NCBI RefSeq assembly: GCF_036421855.1
Contig: NZ_JAZGOK010000013.1
From: Georgenia_B sunbinii
GTDB taxonomy: Bacteria; Actinomycetota; Actinomycetes; Actinomycetales; Actinomycetaceae
Length of the DNA stretch: 64,000 nucleotides
Direction: 5' to 3' (one strand)
Shown here one piece after another: positions 1 to 11,077 of this stretch (positions within the stretch are counted from its first letter, which is position 1; each line of letters opens with the position of its first letter). Made by a program: the position numbers and the translations under genes. The notes beneath the pieces were generated by a model. It worked only from the letters and a program-made list of their open reading frames with translations. It ran no database searches and had not been told where the DNA came from.

Positions 1-2616
1 CGTCTCGCCCGCCACGCCGTCGGCGTCAGCCGCGAGCGCGCCGTCCTTGACCACCGTGATGCCCGGGGCCTGCGGCACCAGCTCGGTGTGCGGGTCCTCG
101 TCCTCCACCCGCGGCCCGACCGGCGGCGCGCCGGAGACGGTCGCGTGGTTGGCGACCGTGCCCGAGTCCACGTCGGCCTGGGTGAGGTCGTAGCTCGCGG
201 TGGCAGTCACCGACTGTCCCGGGGCCAGCACTCCCTGCGCGCCGGGCCACTGGCCGTAGCCGAAGTCGTACAGACCCTCCTTGTCATCGAGGATCTCGAC
301 GCCGGTGAGGGTGACGTTGCCGGTGTTCGTCGCGGTGAAGGAGTAGGTGATGGTGTCGCCGGCGCCGTTCTGGGCGCCGGTCGCCAGGCTCCCGTCCTTG
401 TCCAGCGAGATGCCCGGGTTCCCCGGGACGGTGACCTTGTGCGGGTCCTCGGCCTCGACGTCGTCGCCGGTCGGCGGGGTGCCGGTGGCGGTGGCGAGGT
501 TGTCGACCTCACCGGCGTCCAGGTCGGCCTGGGTGAGCGCGAAGCTGGCCGTGGCGGTCACCGACTGGCCGGGTGCCAGCACGCCGGCAGCGGCGGCCGC
601 GGTCCAGTCGTAGGTCAGCGCGGAGACGCCCGCCTTCGCGTCGATGATCTCGACGCCGGTGAGGGTGACGTTGCCGGTGTTCGTCGCGACGAAGGTGTAG
701 GTGATGATCTCCCCGACGGCGCCCTCGGCTGCCGCCGGCAGGCTGCCGTCCTTCTCGACGGCGATCCCCGGGTTGCCCGGGACGGTGACGGTCGCGGGGT
801 CCTCGTCCTCGACGTCGTCGCCGGTGAGCGGGGTACCCGTCGCGACAGCGGTGTTGTCGACCTTGCCGGCGTCGACATCCGCCTGGGTGAGGACATAGGT
901 CGCCGTCGCTGTCACACGCTGGTTCGGCGCCAGAGTGCCCTCGGCGGTAGCGGTCGACCAGTCGACGCTGAGCTCGGAGAGTCCGACCATCGGGTCGGTG
1001 ATCGCCACGCCGGTGAGCGTGACGGTGCCGGTGTTCGTGGCGGTGAAGGAGTAGGTGACGACGTCACCGGGCTGCCCCAGGGCGCCCTGCGCGAGCGAGC
1101 CGTCCTTGACGAGCGCGATGTCGGCCCGGCCCTGGAGCGGCACGGTGGCCCGGTCCTCGTCGGTGACGTCGGGGCCGGCCGGCGGGGTGCCGGTGGCCGT
1201 CGCGGTGTTGTCGACCTGCCCGGCGTCGATGTCGGCCTGGGTGATGGCATAGCCGGCGGTGGCGGTCACCGACTGTCCCGGTGCCAGGACGCCCGGCGCA
1301 CCCGGCCACTGGACGTACTCGAGCGGCGAGAGACCCGGCTTGGGGTCATCGATCTCGACGTCGCTGAGCGTGACGTTGCCAGTGTTGGTCGCGGTGAAGG
1401 TGTAGTCGATGGTGTCGCCGACCGCGCCGGTGGCTCCGTCGGCGAGCGCGGCGTCCTTGACCAGGCTGATCGCCGGGTCGAGCGCGACGTCGGCCGGGTC
1501 CTCGTCCTCGACCGTTCTGCCGCTCGGCGTGGTTCCGGTGACGGTGGCAAGGTTCTCGACGCTGCCTGCCGCGAAGTCAGCGGCGGTCAGCACGTAGCTG
1601 GCGGTGGCCGTCACCGACTCGCCGGGGGCGAGCTCACCCGTGGCGGCCGGCCAGGGGCCGTACCTGAGGCTGGAGAGGCCAGGCTTCGGGTCGGCGATGG
1701 TCACGCCGGTCAGCGGCACACCACCGGTGTTGGTCGCCGTGAAGGTGTACTCGACGGTGTCGCCGGGGCGCTGCTCGGCGTCGGTGCTGAACTGCGCGTC
1801 CTTGACCAGCGTGATGTCCGAGCACGCCTTGTCGACGAGCGTGACGAGCGCGGCCTCCAGCGAGGCGAAGTCCGCGCGGTACCAGTCGTCGCCCTCGAGG
1901 GTGCCCGACAGCTGCTCGATGTTCTCCTGGAACTCCATCAGCTCGGTGGGGGCCAGGTTGTCAGTCAGCGCCATCGGGATCACCCGCGTGCCGGTGGCCT
2001 TGACCGCGTTCGCGCTGGTGACCGCCGCGTCGATCGTGGGCTGGTCCACCCGGCTCCCCGGCCCCTTCACCGGTGAGCCGTACTGCGTCGGGATGCCGTC
2101 GGTGACGAAGAGGAGGGCGTCGTACGACTCGCCCGCGGTGGCCACGGCGCGCAGCGCGCGGTCCCAGTTGGTACCGCCCACGCCGGAGTCCGGGCGGGCG
2201 ATGGCGTTCACGTGTGCGGCGACGGTCGCGGCGCCGCCACCGGCGAGCGAGGTCAGCGGCAGCGGCCGGTTGGTCGCCGCACCGGTCGCGGGTGCGTGCG
2301 AGGCGAAGTTGTGCACGGCGAGGCGGACCGGGTAGTCCGCCAGCGTGCGCGCCATGTCACCGATGGCGGCTCGCATCTGCGTCAGCTGCGCCGCCTGGAC
2401 CGAGTTGGACAGGTCGAGGCTGATGGCGAGGTCGAGCTCGCAACGGTCCGGCATCGCCGGGTTCACCCCGGGCGCCACGTTGGACTCCAACGCGGCAGCA
2501 CCGGTGAGTCCGATGGTCGAGGCGAGGACGGTGGTGGCGATGACGGCGATGGCGCGGCGGAACCGACCCCAACCGCTCGCCCGGGTACTCGGCGCAGTGC
2601 GCCGCAGGAAACTCAC
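1..2616 (-). CDS. Secreted von Willebrand factor A-domain protein with DUF11-type repeats (3' end outside window)
   Basis: Cell-surface or secreted protein, probably adhesive. The GTG start at 2616 follows a GGGGG-type ribosome-binding site. An arginine-rich N-terminus and a hydrophobic stretch at residues 20-42 look like a signal peptide. A vWA domain follows; DLSNS at residues 68-72 is the metal-binding DxSxS motif. From about residue 268 there are five complete and one partial repeat of about 117-118 residues, each opening with a variant of ISLVKDGSL and containing TYSFTATNTGNVTLTGVEI-like text, as in DUF11/DUF7507 stalk domains of actinobacterial surface proteins. At least 872 residues are present and the frame is still open at base 1, so any LPXTG anchor lies outside. 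A Crp-type site lies about 145 bp upstream of the start. Confidence 0.88.
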   Translation of the reverse strand, partial: MSFLRRTAPSTRASGWGRFRRAIAVIATTVLASTIGLTGAAALESNVAPGVNPAMPDRCELDLAISLDLSNSVQAAQLTQMRAAIGDMARTLADYPVRLAVHNFASHAPATGAATNRPLPLTSLAGGGAATVAAHVNAIARPDSGVGGTNWDRALRAVATAGESYDALLFVTDGIPTQYGSPVKGPGSRVDQPTIDAAVTSANAVKATGTRVIPMALTDNLAPTELMEFQENIEQLSGTLEGDDWYRADFASLEAALVTLVDKACSDITLVKDAQFSTDAEQRPGDTVEYTFTATNTGGVPLTGVTIADPKPGLSSLRYGPWPAATGELAPGESVTATASYVLTAADFAAGSVENLATVTGTTPSGRTVEDEDPADVALDPAISLVKDAALADGATGAVGDTIDYTFTATNTGNVTLSDVEIDDPKPGLSPLEYVQWPGAPGVLAPGQSVTATAGYAITQADIDAGQVDNTATATGTPPAGPDVTDEDRATVPLQGRADIALVKDGSLAQGALGQPGDVVTYSFTATNTGTVTLTGVAITDPMVGLSELSVDWSTATAEGTLAPNQRVTATATYVLTQADVDAGKVDNTAVATGTPLTGDDVEDEDPATVTVPGNPGIAVEKDGSLPAAAEGAVGEIITYTFVATNTGNVTLTGVEIIDAKAGVSALTYDWTAAAAAGVLAPGQSVTATASFALTQADLDAGEVDNLATATGTPPTGDDVEAEDPHKVTVPGNPGISLDKDGSLATGAQNGAGDTITYSFTATNTGNVTLTGVEILDDKEGLYDFGYGQWPGAQGVLAPGQSVTATASYDLTQADVDSGTVANHATVSGAPPVGPRVEDEDPHTELVPQAPGITVVKDGALAADADGVAGET

Positions 2617-2759
2617 AGCTCAGATCCCCCTGAAGGTGGTGTTCGACAACAGACACGGAGGAGCGCAACAACGCGCCCGCCCCTACTTTCGGAGGACCCG
2701 GACCCGTCGAACGTCGCAATCGAGAAAATTCACCCTCTGATTGACCCTCGCCGCCGACA

Positions 2760-2779
2760 GGTGTGACGTGACTCACACC
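2760..2779. promoter_or_regulatory. Crp/GlxR-type cAMP receptor protein binding site
   Basis: Perfect inverted repeat with half-sites GGTGTGA (2760-2766) and TCACACC (2773-2779) separated by six bases. The core TGTGA-N6-TCACA is the exact Crp/GlxR consensus. It lies between the divergent vWA surface-protein gene (start 2616) and the DUF885 protease gene (start 2915), so it could regulate either. Confidence 0.7.
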
Positions 2780-2901
2780 GCCTCGCCGGATCCGCGTCCC
2801 ACCGCACCTCACCCCCTCGCCGCGGGCGCTCACCCGCCTCACCCCGCGGTGTTCGTCCCCGCGCCCCCTTGTGCGGCACGATCGCTCGGCCCACCCGCCG
2901 C

Positions 2902-2907
2902 TAGGGT
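2902..2907 (+). promoter_or_regulatory. -10 box of a leaderless promoter
   Basis: TAGGGT is followed by 7 nt and then the GTG start of the DUF885 gene, with no ribosome-binding site. This is the arrangement of leaderless actinobacterial promoters, where transcription begins at the start codon. Confidence 0.6.
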
Positions 2908-2914
2908 TGCCGTC

Positions 2915-4618
2915 GTGCCGATTCCCGAGCGTGCTGCTACCCCGGTCGATGCCATCGCCGAGAGGTACGTCAAGCAACTAGTCGCCCTCGACCCGATCGA
3001 GGCCACCCTGCTCGGCCTACCCGGGCACGACCACGAGCTACCGGACCTCTCCCCCGGGGGCGGGCTCGCCCGCGTCGAGGCCGCGACAGCCGCCATCGCC
3101 GAGATCGCGGCGACCGACTCCGTCGACGACGTCGACGGAGTCACTCGTGCCGCGATGACCGAGCGGCTGCAGACCGACGTCGAGCTCTACCTGCGCGGCG
3201 AGCACGCCCGTGAGCTCAACGTCATCAGCTCCCCCGTGCAGCAGGTCCGGGAGGTGTTCGACCACATGCCCACGGCCACCGCGTCGGACTGGCAGACCAT
3301 CGCCACCCGGTTGGCCGCGGTCCCCGCCGCGATCGCCGGCTACCAGGAGTCGCTGCGCCACGCCGCCGGCTTCGGCCAGGTGGCCGCCATACGTCAGGTC
3401 GAGGCCTGCATCGGCCAGGCGGACGGGCTGGCGGCCGCCGGCACCTCATTCTTCGACACGCTCGTCGCGGGCGCGCAAGCGACCACCGGCACGCTCGACG
3501 ACGCGCTCCGGCAGCGGCTGGCCGACGGCGCCGCCGCGGCGCGGCGGGCCTACGGCGAGCTGGCGACGATGCTTCGCACCGACCTCGCGCCGCACGCCGG
3601 CACCGTCGACGCCGTCGGCCGTGACCGCTACGAGCTGTGGTCGCGGCACTTCCTCGGCGCGGTCGTCGATCTCGACGAGACCTACGAGTGGGGCCTGGCC
3701 GAGCTCGCCCGGATCACTGCCGAGCAGGAGGCCGTCGCCGTCCGCCTCTACGGGCCGGGCACCTCGCCCACCGAGGCGATGGCACGGCTGGACGCCGACC
3801 CCGCGCGCCGCATCGACGGCACCGCCGCCCTTCAGCAGTGGATGCAGACCGTTTCCGACGCGGCGGTCACCGCGCTCGCCGGCACCGAGTTCGACATCCC
3901 CGAACCGATCCGCCGGCTCGAGTGCCGAATCGCGCCGACGAGCACCGGCGGCATCTACTACACCGGCCCCAGTGCCGACTTCTCCCGCCCCGGACGCATG
4001 TGGTGGTCGGTCCCCGAGGGCGTCACCGAGTTCAGCACCTGGCGCGAGCTCACCACCGTCTACCACGAGGGCGTCCCTGGGCATCACCTGCAGATCGGCC
4101 AGACCGCCTACCGGTCGGGCACGCTCAACACCTGGCGGCGGCTGGCCTGCTGGGTCAGCGGTCACGGTGAGGGCTGGGCGCTGTACGCCGAGCGACTGAT
4201 GGCCGACCTCGGCTTCCTCGACGACCCGGGCGACTACCTCGGCATGCTCGACGGCCAGCGGCTGCGCGCCGCCCGGGTGGTCCTCGACATCGGCATCCAC
4301 CTCGGCAAGACCGCCCCCGCACAGTGGGGCGGACGCCCCTGGGACGCGACGGCCGGCTGGGAGTTCCTCAAGGCCAACGCGAACATGGCCGACGGCTTCC
4401 TCGCCTTCGAGCTCGACCGCTACCTCGGCTGGCCCGCCCAAGCGCCGTCGTACAAGGTCGGCCAGCGGCTCTGGGAGGAGATCCGCGACGACGCCCGCGA
4501 CCAAGCCACCGCCGACGGCGGGCAGCTCGACCTGCAAGCGTTCCACCGGCGCGCGCTCGACGTCGGCTCGGTGGGGCTCGGGGTGCTGCGGTCCGCCGTG
4601 CTGCACGGCGAGCGGTGA
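2915..4618 (+). CDS. DUF885 family zinc-metallopeptidase-like protein
   Basis: 567 residues. DUF885 proteins are putative zinc-dependent peptidases related to the HExxH superfamily, usually cytoplasmic or lipoproteins; this one has no signal peptide. HEGVPGHHLQ at about residues 384-393 is the family metal-binding signature, and the downstream SGHGEGWALYAERL supplies further conserved acidic residues. The GTG at 2915 is chosen over upstream in-frame codons because a TAGGGT -10 box sits 7 nt before it and homology begins immediately after. The stop overlaps the start of maf (GTGA), so the two are co-transcribed. The natural substrate is unknown. Confidence 0.88.
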   Translation: MPIPERAATPVDAIAERYVKQLVALDPIEATLLGLPGHDHELPDLSPGGGLARVEAATAAIAEIAATDSVDDVDGVTRAAMTERLQTDVELYLRGEHARELNVISSPVQQVREVFDHMPTATASDWQTIATRLAAVPAAIAGYQESLRHAAGFGQVAAIRQVEACIGQADGLAAAGTSFFDTLVAGAQATTGTLDDALRQRLADGAAAARRAYGELATMLRTDLAPHAGTVDAVGRDRYELWSRHFLGAVVDLDETYEWGLAELARITAEQEAVAVRLYGPGTSPTEAMARLDADPARRIDGTAALQQWMQTVSDAAVTALAGTEFDIPEPIRRLECRIAPTSTGGIYYTGPSADFSRPGRMWWSVPEGVTEFSTWRELTTVYHEGVPGHHLQIGQTAYRSGTLNTWRRLACWVSGHGEGWALYAERLMADLGFLDDPGDYLGMLDGQRLRAARVVLDIGIHLGKTAPAQWGGRPWDATAGWEFLKANANMADGFLAFELDRYLGWPAQAPSYKVGQRLWEEIRDDARDQATADGGQLDLQAFHRRALDVGSVGLGVLRSAVLHGER

Positions 4619-5259
4619 GCGCGGTGGCCGTTCGTCTCGTGCTCGCCTCCGCGTCCCCCGCCCGGCTGGCCACCCTCCGCTCGGCGGGCATCGACCCGAC
4701 GGTGTCGGTCTCGGACGTCGACGAGCCCGCGGTGCTCGCCCGGGAGACGGCGCACCGGCCGCTGCCCGCGGCGGAGCAGGTGCTGGTGCTCGCCCGGGCC
4801 AAGGCCCGGGACGTCGCGGCGCAAGCGACCGGCGACCTCGTGCTCGGCTGCGACTCCATGCTCGAGCTCGACGGCGCGGTGCACGGCAAGCCGGACGACG
4901 CCGCGACGGCGGTGAGCCGGTGGCGGGCGATGCGCGGGCGCAGCGGCGTCCTGCACTCCGGCCACTGGCTCGTCGACCTCCGGGCCGGCCGGGAGGGCCC
5001 GGCGCTGCGCGAGGTCGGTGCGAGCTCGGCGACCGTCGTCCACTTCGCCGACCTCAGCGACGCCGAGATCGACGCCTATGTCGCGACCGGTGAACCGCTC
5101 GCGGTGGCCGGCGCCTTCACCATCGACGGGCTCGGCGGCCCGTTCGTCGAACGCATCGAGGGCGACCACCACGGCGTCGTCGGTGTCAGCCTGCCGCTGC
5201 TGCGGACGCTGCTCGGCGAGCTCGACGTGACGATCACCGACCTGTGGGCAGCGGGTTGA
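4615..5259 (+). CDS. maf: Maf family nucleoside triphosphate pyrophosphatase
   Basis: 214 residues, close to the usual length of Maf house-cleaning enzymes, which hydrolyse non-canonical or modified nucleoside triphosphates to monophosphates. The N-terminal LVLASASPARLATLRSAGI is the phosphate-binding SASPRR loop of the family; LGCDSMLELDG and GKPDD are the following conserved blocks, and AGAFTIDGLGG near residue 165 is the conserved C-terminal motif. The GTG start overlaps the TGA of the upstream DUF885 gene by four bases. In related actinobacteria Maf commonly sits next to the acyl-CoA carboxylase alpha subunit, as here. The 3' end overlaps the convergent gene at 5234 by 26 bp. Confidence 0.93.
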   Translation: MSAVAVRLVLASASPARLATLRSAGIDPTVSVSDVDEPAVLARETAHRPLPAAEQVLVLARAKARDVAAQATGDLVLGCDSMLELDGAVHGKPDDAATAVSRWRAMRGRSGVLHSGHWLVDLRAGREGPALREVGASSATVVHFADLSDAEIDAYVATGEPLAVAGAFTIDGLGGPFVERIEGDHHGVVGVSLPLLRTLLGELDVTITDLWAAG

Positions 5260-5623
5260 CCCGACGGCCGTCGTCGTCCAGCTCGATGACCACTCCCGGC
5301 GCCGCGCCGCCACCGGCCTGCCGGACCAGCCCGGCCAGCGTGCCCGCCGCGACCACCAGCACCACGCACTCGCCGCGGTGCTCGTCGGCGAGTTCCTCGA
5401 GCACCGCCGCCACCGGCCGCCCGGCGGTCCCGTCCGGCTCGGCAGCGCCGTCGGTACGCACCGCCACCCCAAGGGCGTCGGCCAGCGCCGCAGCCGGCGC
5501 CGCCGTGCCGGGCCCGGCGTAGACGAGCGCGACCCGGCGCTCGCGCAGCTGGGCGAGGGTCGCCGGCGACGACGCCTGCGGGCCGAGCACGACGACGGTC
5601 GCGGCACACTGCAGATCGCTCAT
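5234..5623 (-). CDS. Degenerate histidine-phosphatase-like protein
   Basis: 129 residues. The text resembles a phosphoglycerate mutase/histidine phosphatase fold: VYAGPGTAAPAAALADALGV aligns with the family's YSSPLxRAxxTAxxLA segment, followed by an LEELADEHRGECVVLVV strand. The catalytic residues are missing. The N-terminal RHG is absent (VVVLGPQ occupies its place), and the second catalytic histidine of the VSHGG motif is replaced (VVAAGT). It is therefore probably non-catalytic. The ATG has an upstream ribosome-binding site, and the reading frame is supported by actinobacterial third-position GC. It overlaps maf tail to tail by 26 bp. Function unknown; it may bind a phosphorylated ligand. 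Confidence 0.65.
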   Translation of the reverse strand: MSDLQCAATVVVLGPQASSPATLAQLRERRVALVYAGPGTAAPAAALADALGVAVRTDGAAEPDGTAGRPVAAVLEELADEHRGECVVLVVAAGTLAGLVRQAGGGAAPGVVIELDDDGRRVNPLPTGR

Positions 5624-5727
5624 CGCCGTCCTCCCGTTGCCTGGTCGGTGCCATCATCCTCCCGCCGGCGGCGAATGTGGCCAACCCGACAATCGGGCGC
5701 CGAGCAGGCCGGAAATCCGCCCACGGT

Positions 5728-5768
5728 CGTTGTAGCAACGTCACAACCGCAACGGTCGCAAGTTGCGG
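5728..5768. promoter_or_regulatory. Pair of inverted repeats upstream of acyl-CoA carboxylase
   Basis: Two adjacent inverted repeats: CGTTG-N3-CAACG at 5728-5740 and CCGCAAC (5747-5753) / GTTGCGG (5762-5768). They share the CAAC/GTTG core and lie 140-180 bp upstream of the carboxylase start. This is a plausible operator for a lipid-metabolism regulator; the regulator is not identifiable from the sequence. Confidence 0.35.
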
Positions 5769-5905
5769 TCGACGGACAGACTTCGCCGACGCGAGCACCG
5801 GCTAGTAGGTGCAGGGCGCCGCGACGGCTACCGTGGATCGGTCCCGGGTCACGGGCACGCTCGTGCGTGCCCGCAGCACCCATGTCCGACCCGAACGGAG
5901 CATCC

Positions 5906-7738
<1,833 letters not shown>

Positions 7739-7747
7739 GTCGCTCTT

Positions 7748-7771
7748 CTGGGTGGTTATGACACCGCCCAG
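7748..7771. terminator. Possible bidirectional terminator hairpin
   Basis: Stem CTGGGTGGT (7748-7756) / ACCGCCCAG (7763-7771) with one T-G pair and a six-base loop, lying between the 3' ends of the convergent carboxylase and NUDIX genes. No T tract. Confidence 0.4.
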
Positions 7772-7779
7772 TGGTCGAT

Positions 7780-8700
7780 CTATGCCCCGGATGAGCGACC
7801 TATGGGGTAGAGGACCAGGCGCGGACCGGCGGTCTGGGCACCGACGGCCTCGACCCGGCGGCGCAGCTCCCGGTCGGCGGTGATGACGACGACGTCGTCG
7901 CTCCCGCCACCGGTGGCACGCCACGCCTGGGCGAGGACCTCGTCGTCACCCGGGCCGGGCGCCGGCACCACCTGCACGCCGGGCACCGGCGCGACGTCGC
8001 GGGCCTGCCCCTCGGTGACGAGCACGATCTCGGGGAACCACGTACCGCCCGGCAGCCCGACGTCGGCCGCCGGCAGCCCGGCGACGGCGAGCTCCGCCAG
8101 CTCGTCGCGCAGCCGCGCGGTGGCGCCGGCACGGTCGCGCCACCAGCCGTCCGGCCGGGAACCGACGGTGTTCGCGGCATCGACGACGAGCACCAGCCGG
8201 CGCCCGACCATCTCCCGCAGCGTGGGCAGTGCGTCCTCGAAGGCCGGCAGCAGCGGCCGGTGGCGGACCTCGTCGAGCTCGACCCACGCCACCTCGAGGC
8301 TCTCCGGGTCGCTGACCACCGGCTCGACCGGCTCCGCCGCGGAAGCGAGCACGGTGGTGTACGCCCAGTCGCCGTGGTCGAGCACGTAGGTGGCCCGGAC
8401 AGTGACCGCCGTCGCGGGGATACCGGCCTCCTCCGCCGCCTCCCGCAGCGCGCCGGCGACCGCGGTCTCGCCGGGGTCGACGGCGCCGCCCGGCAGCCCC
8501 CAAGTCCCGCCGAAGTGGCTCCAGCGGGCGCGGTGCTGCAGCACGACCCGGGTCGGGCGCGAGGGCTGCGGTCCGGTCGACAGCAGCAGCCCGGCGGCGC
8601 CGTAGCGGCCCCAGTGGCGCGCGCCGCACCGGCACTCGACCCAGCCGTCACCGGGACGCTGCACCGGCCGTGGGTCGGGCGGCGCCGGCTCGGTGGTCAC
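7780..8700 (-). CDS. NUDIX hydrolase fused to a PIN/NYN-like domain
   Basis: 306 residues. The N-terminal segment has a short zinc-ribbon-like start (ECRCGARHWG), then a NUDIX domain with the full box GGAVDPGETAVAGALREAAEE and following AG (pattern Gx5Ex7REUxEExGU) at about residues 72-95, expected to cleave nucleoside diphosphate-linked substrates. The C-terminal half begins RRLVLVVDAANTVGSRPDGW and ends with DDVVVITADRELRRRV. This is an Asp-rich Rossmann-like arrangement typical of PIN/NYN nuclease-like domains. The GTG start at 8700 is preceded by GGAG at short distance and a CACGCT box at leaderless spacing. The same fusion occurs in other actinobacteria (recollection); whether the C-terminal half is catalytic is not known. 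Confidence 0.85.
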   Translation of the reverse strand: MTTEPAPPDPRPVQRPGDGWVECRCGARHWGRYGAAGLLLSTGPQPSRPTRVVLQHRARWSHFGGTWGLPGGAVDPGETAVAGALREAAEEAGIPATAVTVRATYVLDHGDWAYTTVLASAAEPVEPVVSDPESLEVAWVELDEVRHRPLLPAFEDALPTLREMVGRRLVLVVDAANTVGSRPDGWWRDRAGATARLRDELAELAVAGLPAADVGLPGGTWFPEIVLVTEGQARDVAPVPGVQVVPAPGPGDDEVLAQAWRATGGGSDDVVVITADRELRRRVEAVGAQTAGPRLVLYPIGRSSGA

Positions 8701-8756
8701 GGCTCCAGCGTGGCACAGCTCGCCGAGCGTCGTCGCCCAGGGGCGTCGCAGCCTCG

Positions 8757-8762
8757 TAAACT
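8757..8762 (+). promoter_or_regulatory. -10 box of a leaderless promoter
   Basis: TAAACT followed by 6 nt and GTG at 8769, the first codon of a 13-codon ORF that overlaps the next gene's start. Confidence 0.55.
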
Positions 8763-8768
8763 CAGCTG

Positions 8769-8810
8769 GTGAGCACCCGCCCTGTCCCCGTCCACCTCCC
8801 GCATGCGTAG
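8769..8810 (+). CDS. 13-residue leaderless upstream ORF
   Basis: Short ORF encoding MSTRPVPVHLPHA. Its GTG lies exactly 6 nt after a TAAACT -10 box, so it should be the first codon of the transcript. Its TAG stop (8808-8810) overlaps the opening codons of the downstream gene (ATG at 8803) in another frame. Ribosomes finishing it would be placed on the next start, a translational coupling or attenuation arrangement. No conserved function is recognised. Alternatively it is simply translated leader without regulatory meaning. Confidence 0.4.
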   Translation: MSTRPVPVHLPHA

Positions 8811-9657
8811 CGGGCTGCTGCGCGGCACGCTGCTGACCGTCGCGGGGCTGGCGGTGGCCGGCGCCGGGGTCGCCGCGGTGCTCCACGTCGCGGTGCCGGC
8901 ACGGATCTCCGACACCTGCACCGTCACCCTCCCGGGTGGCGAGGGTGCCACGCTCGACGCCGACCAGGCCGACAACGCGGCTCTCATCACCGCGCTCACC
9001 GTCCGCCGGGAGCTGCCGGCCCGCGCCGCGACCATCGCGCTGGCAACCGCCGTCCAGGAGTCCAAGCTCCGCAACATCGACTACGGCGACCGTGACTCCC
9101 TCGGCCTGTTCCAGCAGCGCCCCTCGCAAGGGTGGGGCAGCGAAGCCGAGGTGATGGACCCGGTCTTCGCGACCAACGCGTTCCTCGACGTGCTCGTCAC
9201 CGTCGAGGACTACCGGCAGATCCCGGTGACCGACGCCGCGCAGCGGGTGCAACGGTCCGGCTTCCCGCTGGCCTACGCCGACCACGAGCCGGAGGGCCGC
9301 GCCTTCGCGTCCGCGCTCACCGGCCACTCCCCCGCCACCCTCACCTGCCGGCTACGGCCCGACGACGACGCACCGGACCCGGCGACCGCGGTCCCCGAGC
9401 GGCTCGCCCAGGACTGGGGGCTGACCACGGCCGCGGCCGACGGCGTCGTCGTCGTGGACACCACCGAGCTCGACGGCGACGGCGAGCGGCTCGGTTGGGC
9501 GGTCGCGCACTGGGCGGTCGCCACCGCCGGCGTCACCGGCGCGGAGCGGGTGGCGGTCGACGGTCAGGTGTGGCAGCGCGCCGACGGCAACGACGCGCGC
9601 TGGGCGCCGGTCGACGGGGCAGGCGCCCCGCCGACCGGCGTCGTGCAGATCTCCTGA
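8803..9657 (+). CDS. Exported lysozyme-like/transglycosylase-like protein of unknown substrate
   Basis: 284 residues. An N-terminal hydrophobic segment (residues 7-30, GTLLTVAGLAVAGAGVAAVL) anchors or exports it. The core ALATAVQESKLRNIDYGDRD through SLGLFQQRPSQGWG resembles the catalytic-Glu region of lysozyme-like peptidoglycan hydrolases (Glu in QES, then a G-LFQ block), followed by VMDPVFATNAFL and VQRSGFPLAYADHEPEG. This family is widespread in actinobacteria and often left as hypothetical. The C-terminal third (from about residue 190) has no recognised motif. An in-frame TGA at 8770 rules out earlier starts, so ATG 8803 is used; it overlaps the 13-codon upstream ORF. Role probably in cell-wall turnover. 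Confidence 0.75.
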   Translation: MRSGLLRGTLLTVAGLAVAGAGVAAVLHVAVPARISDTCTVTLPGGEGATLDADQADNAALITALTVRRELPARAATIALATAVQESKLRNIDYGDRDSLGLFQQRPSQGWGSEAEVMDPVFATNAFLDVLVTVEDYRQIPVTDAAQRVQRSGFPLAYADHEPEGRAFASALTGHSPATLTCRLRPDDDAPDPATAVPERLAQDWGLTTAAADGVVVVDTTELDGDGERLGWAVAHWAVATAGVTGAERVAVDGQVWQRADGNDARWAPVDGAGAPPTGVVQIS

Positions 9658-9664
9658 GGGCCGG

Positions 9665-10963
<1,299 letters not shown>

Positions 10964-11077
10964 GGGTTCCCCTCCTCGGGATACGTGGGCCGGGGAGGTC
11001 CCCGGTCACCGGCGGCCCCAGCCGGGTGTCTCCCAGCGGGCCTGACCGGCCTGAAGTTGTCGTGAATCCTTCAAAGA

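Noticed and set aside
88..2076. 662-residue plus-strand open frame opposite the vWA gene
   Set aside because: Antisense shadow: high-GC codons leave the complementary frame open; the minus strand has a signal peptide, vWA motif and repeats, the plus strand has only charged, repetitive nonsense.
2741..2914. N-terminal extension of the DUF885 protein
   Set aside because: The extension is proline-rich nonsense, covers the Crp-type site and the TAGGGT promoter, and would precede the leaderless start.
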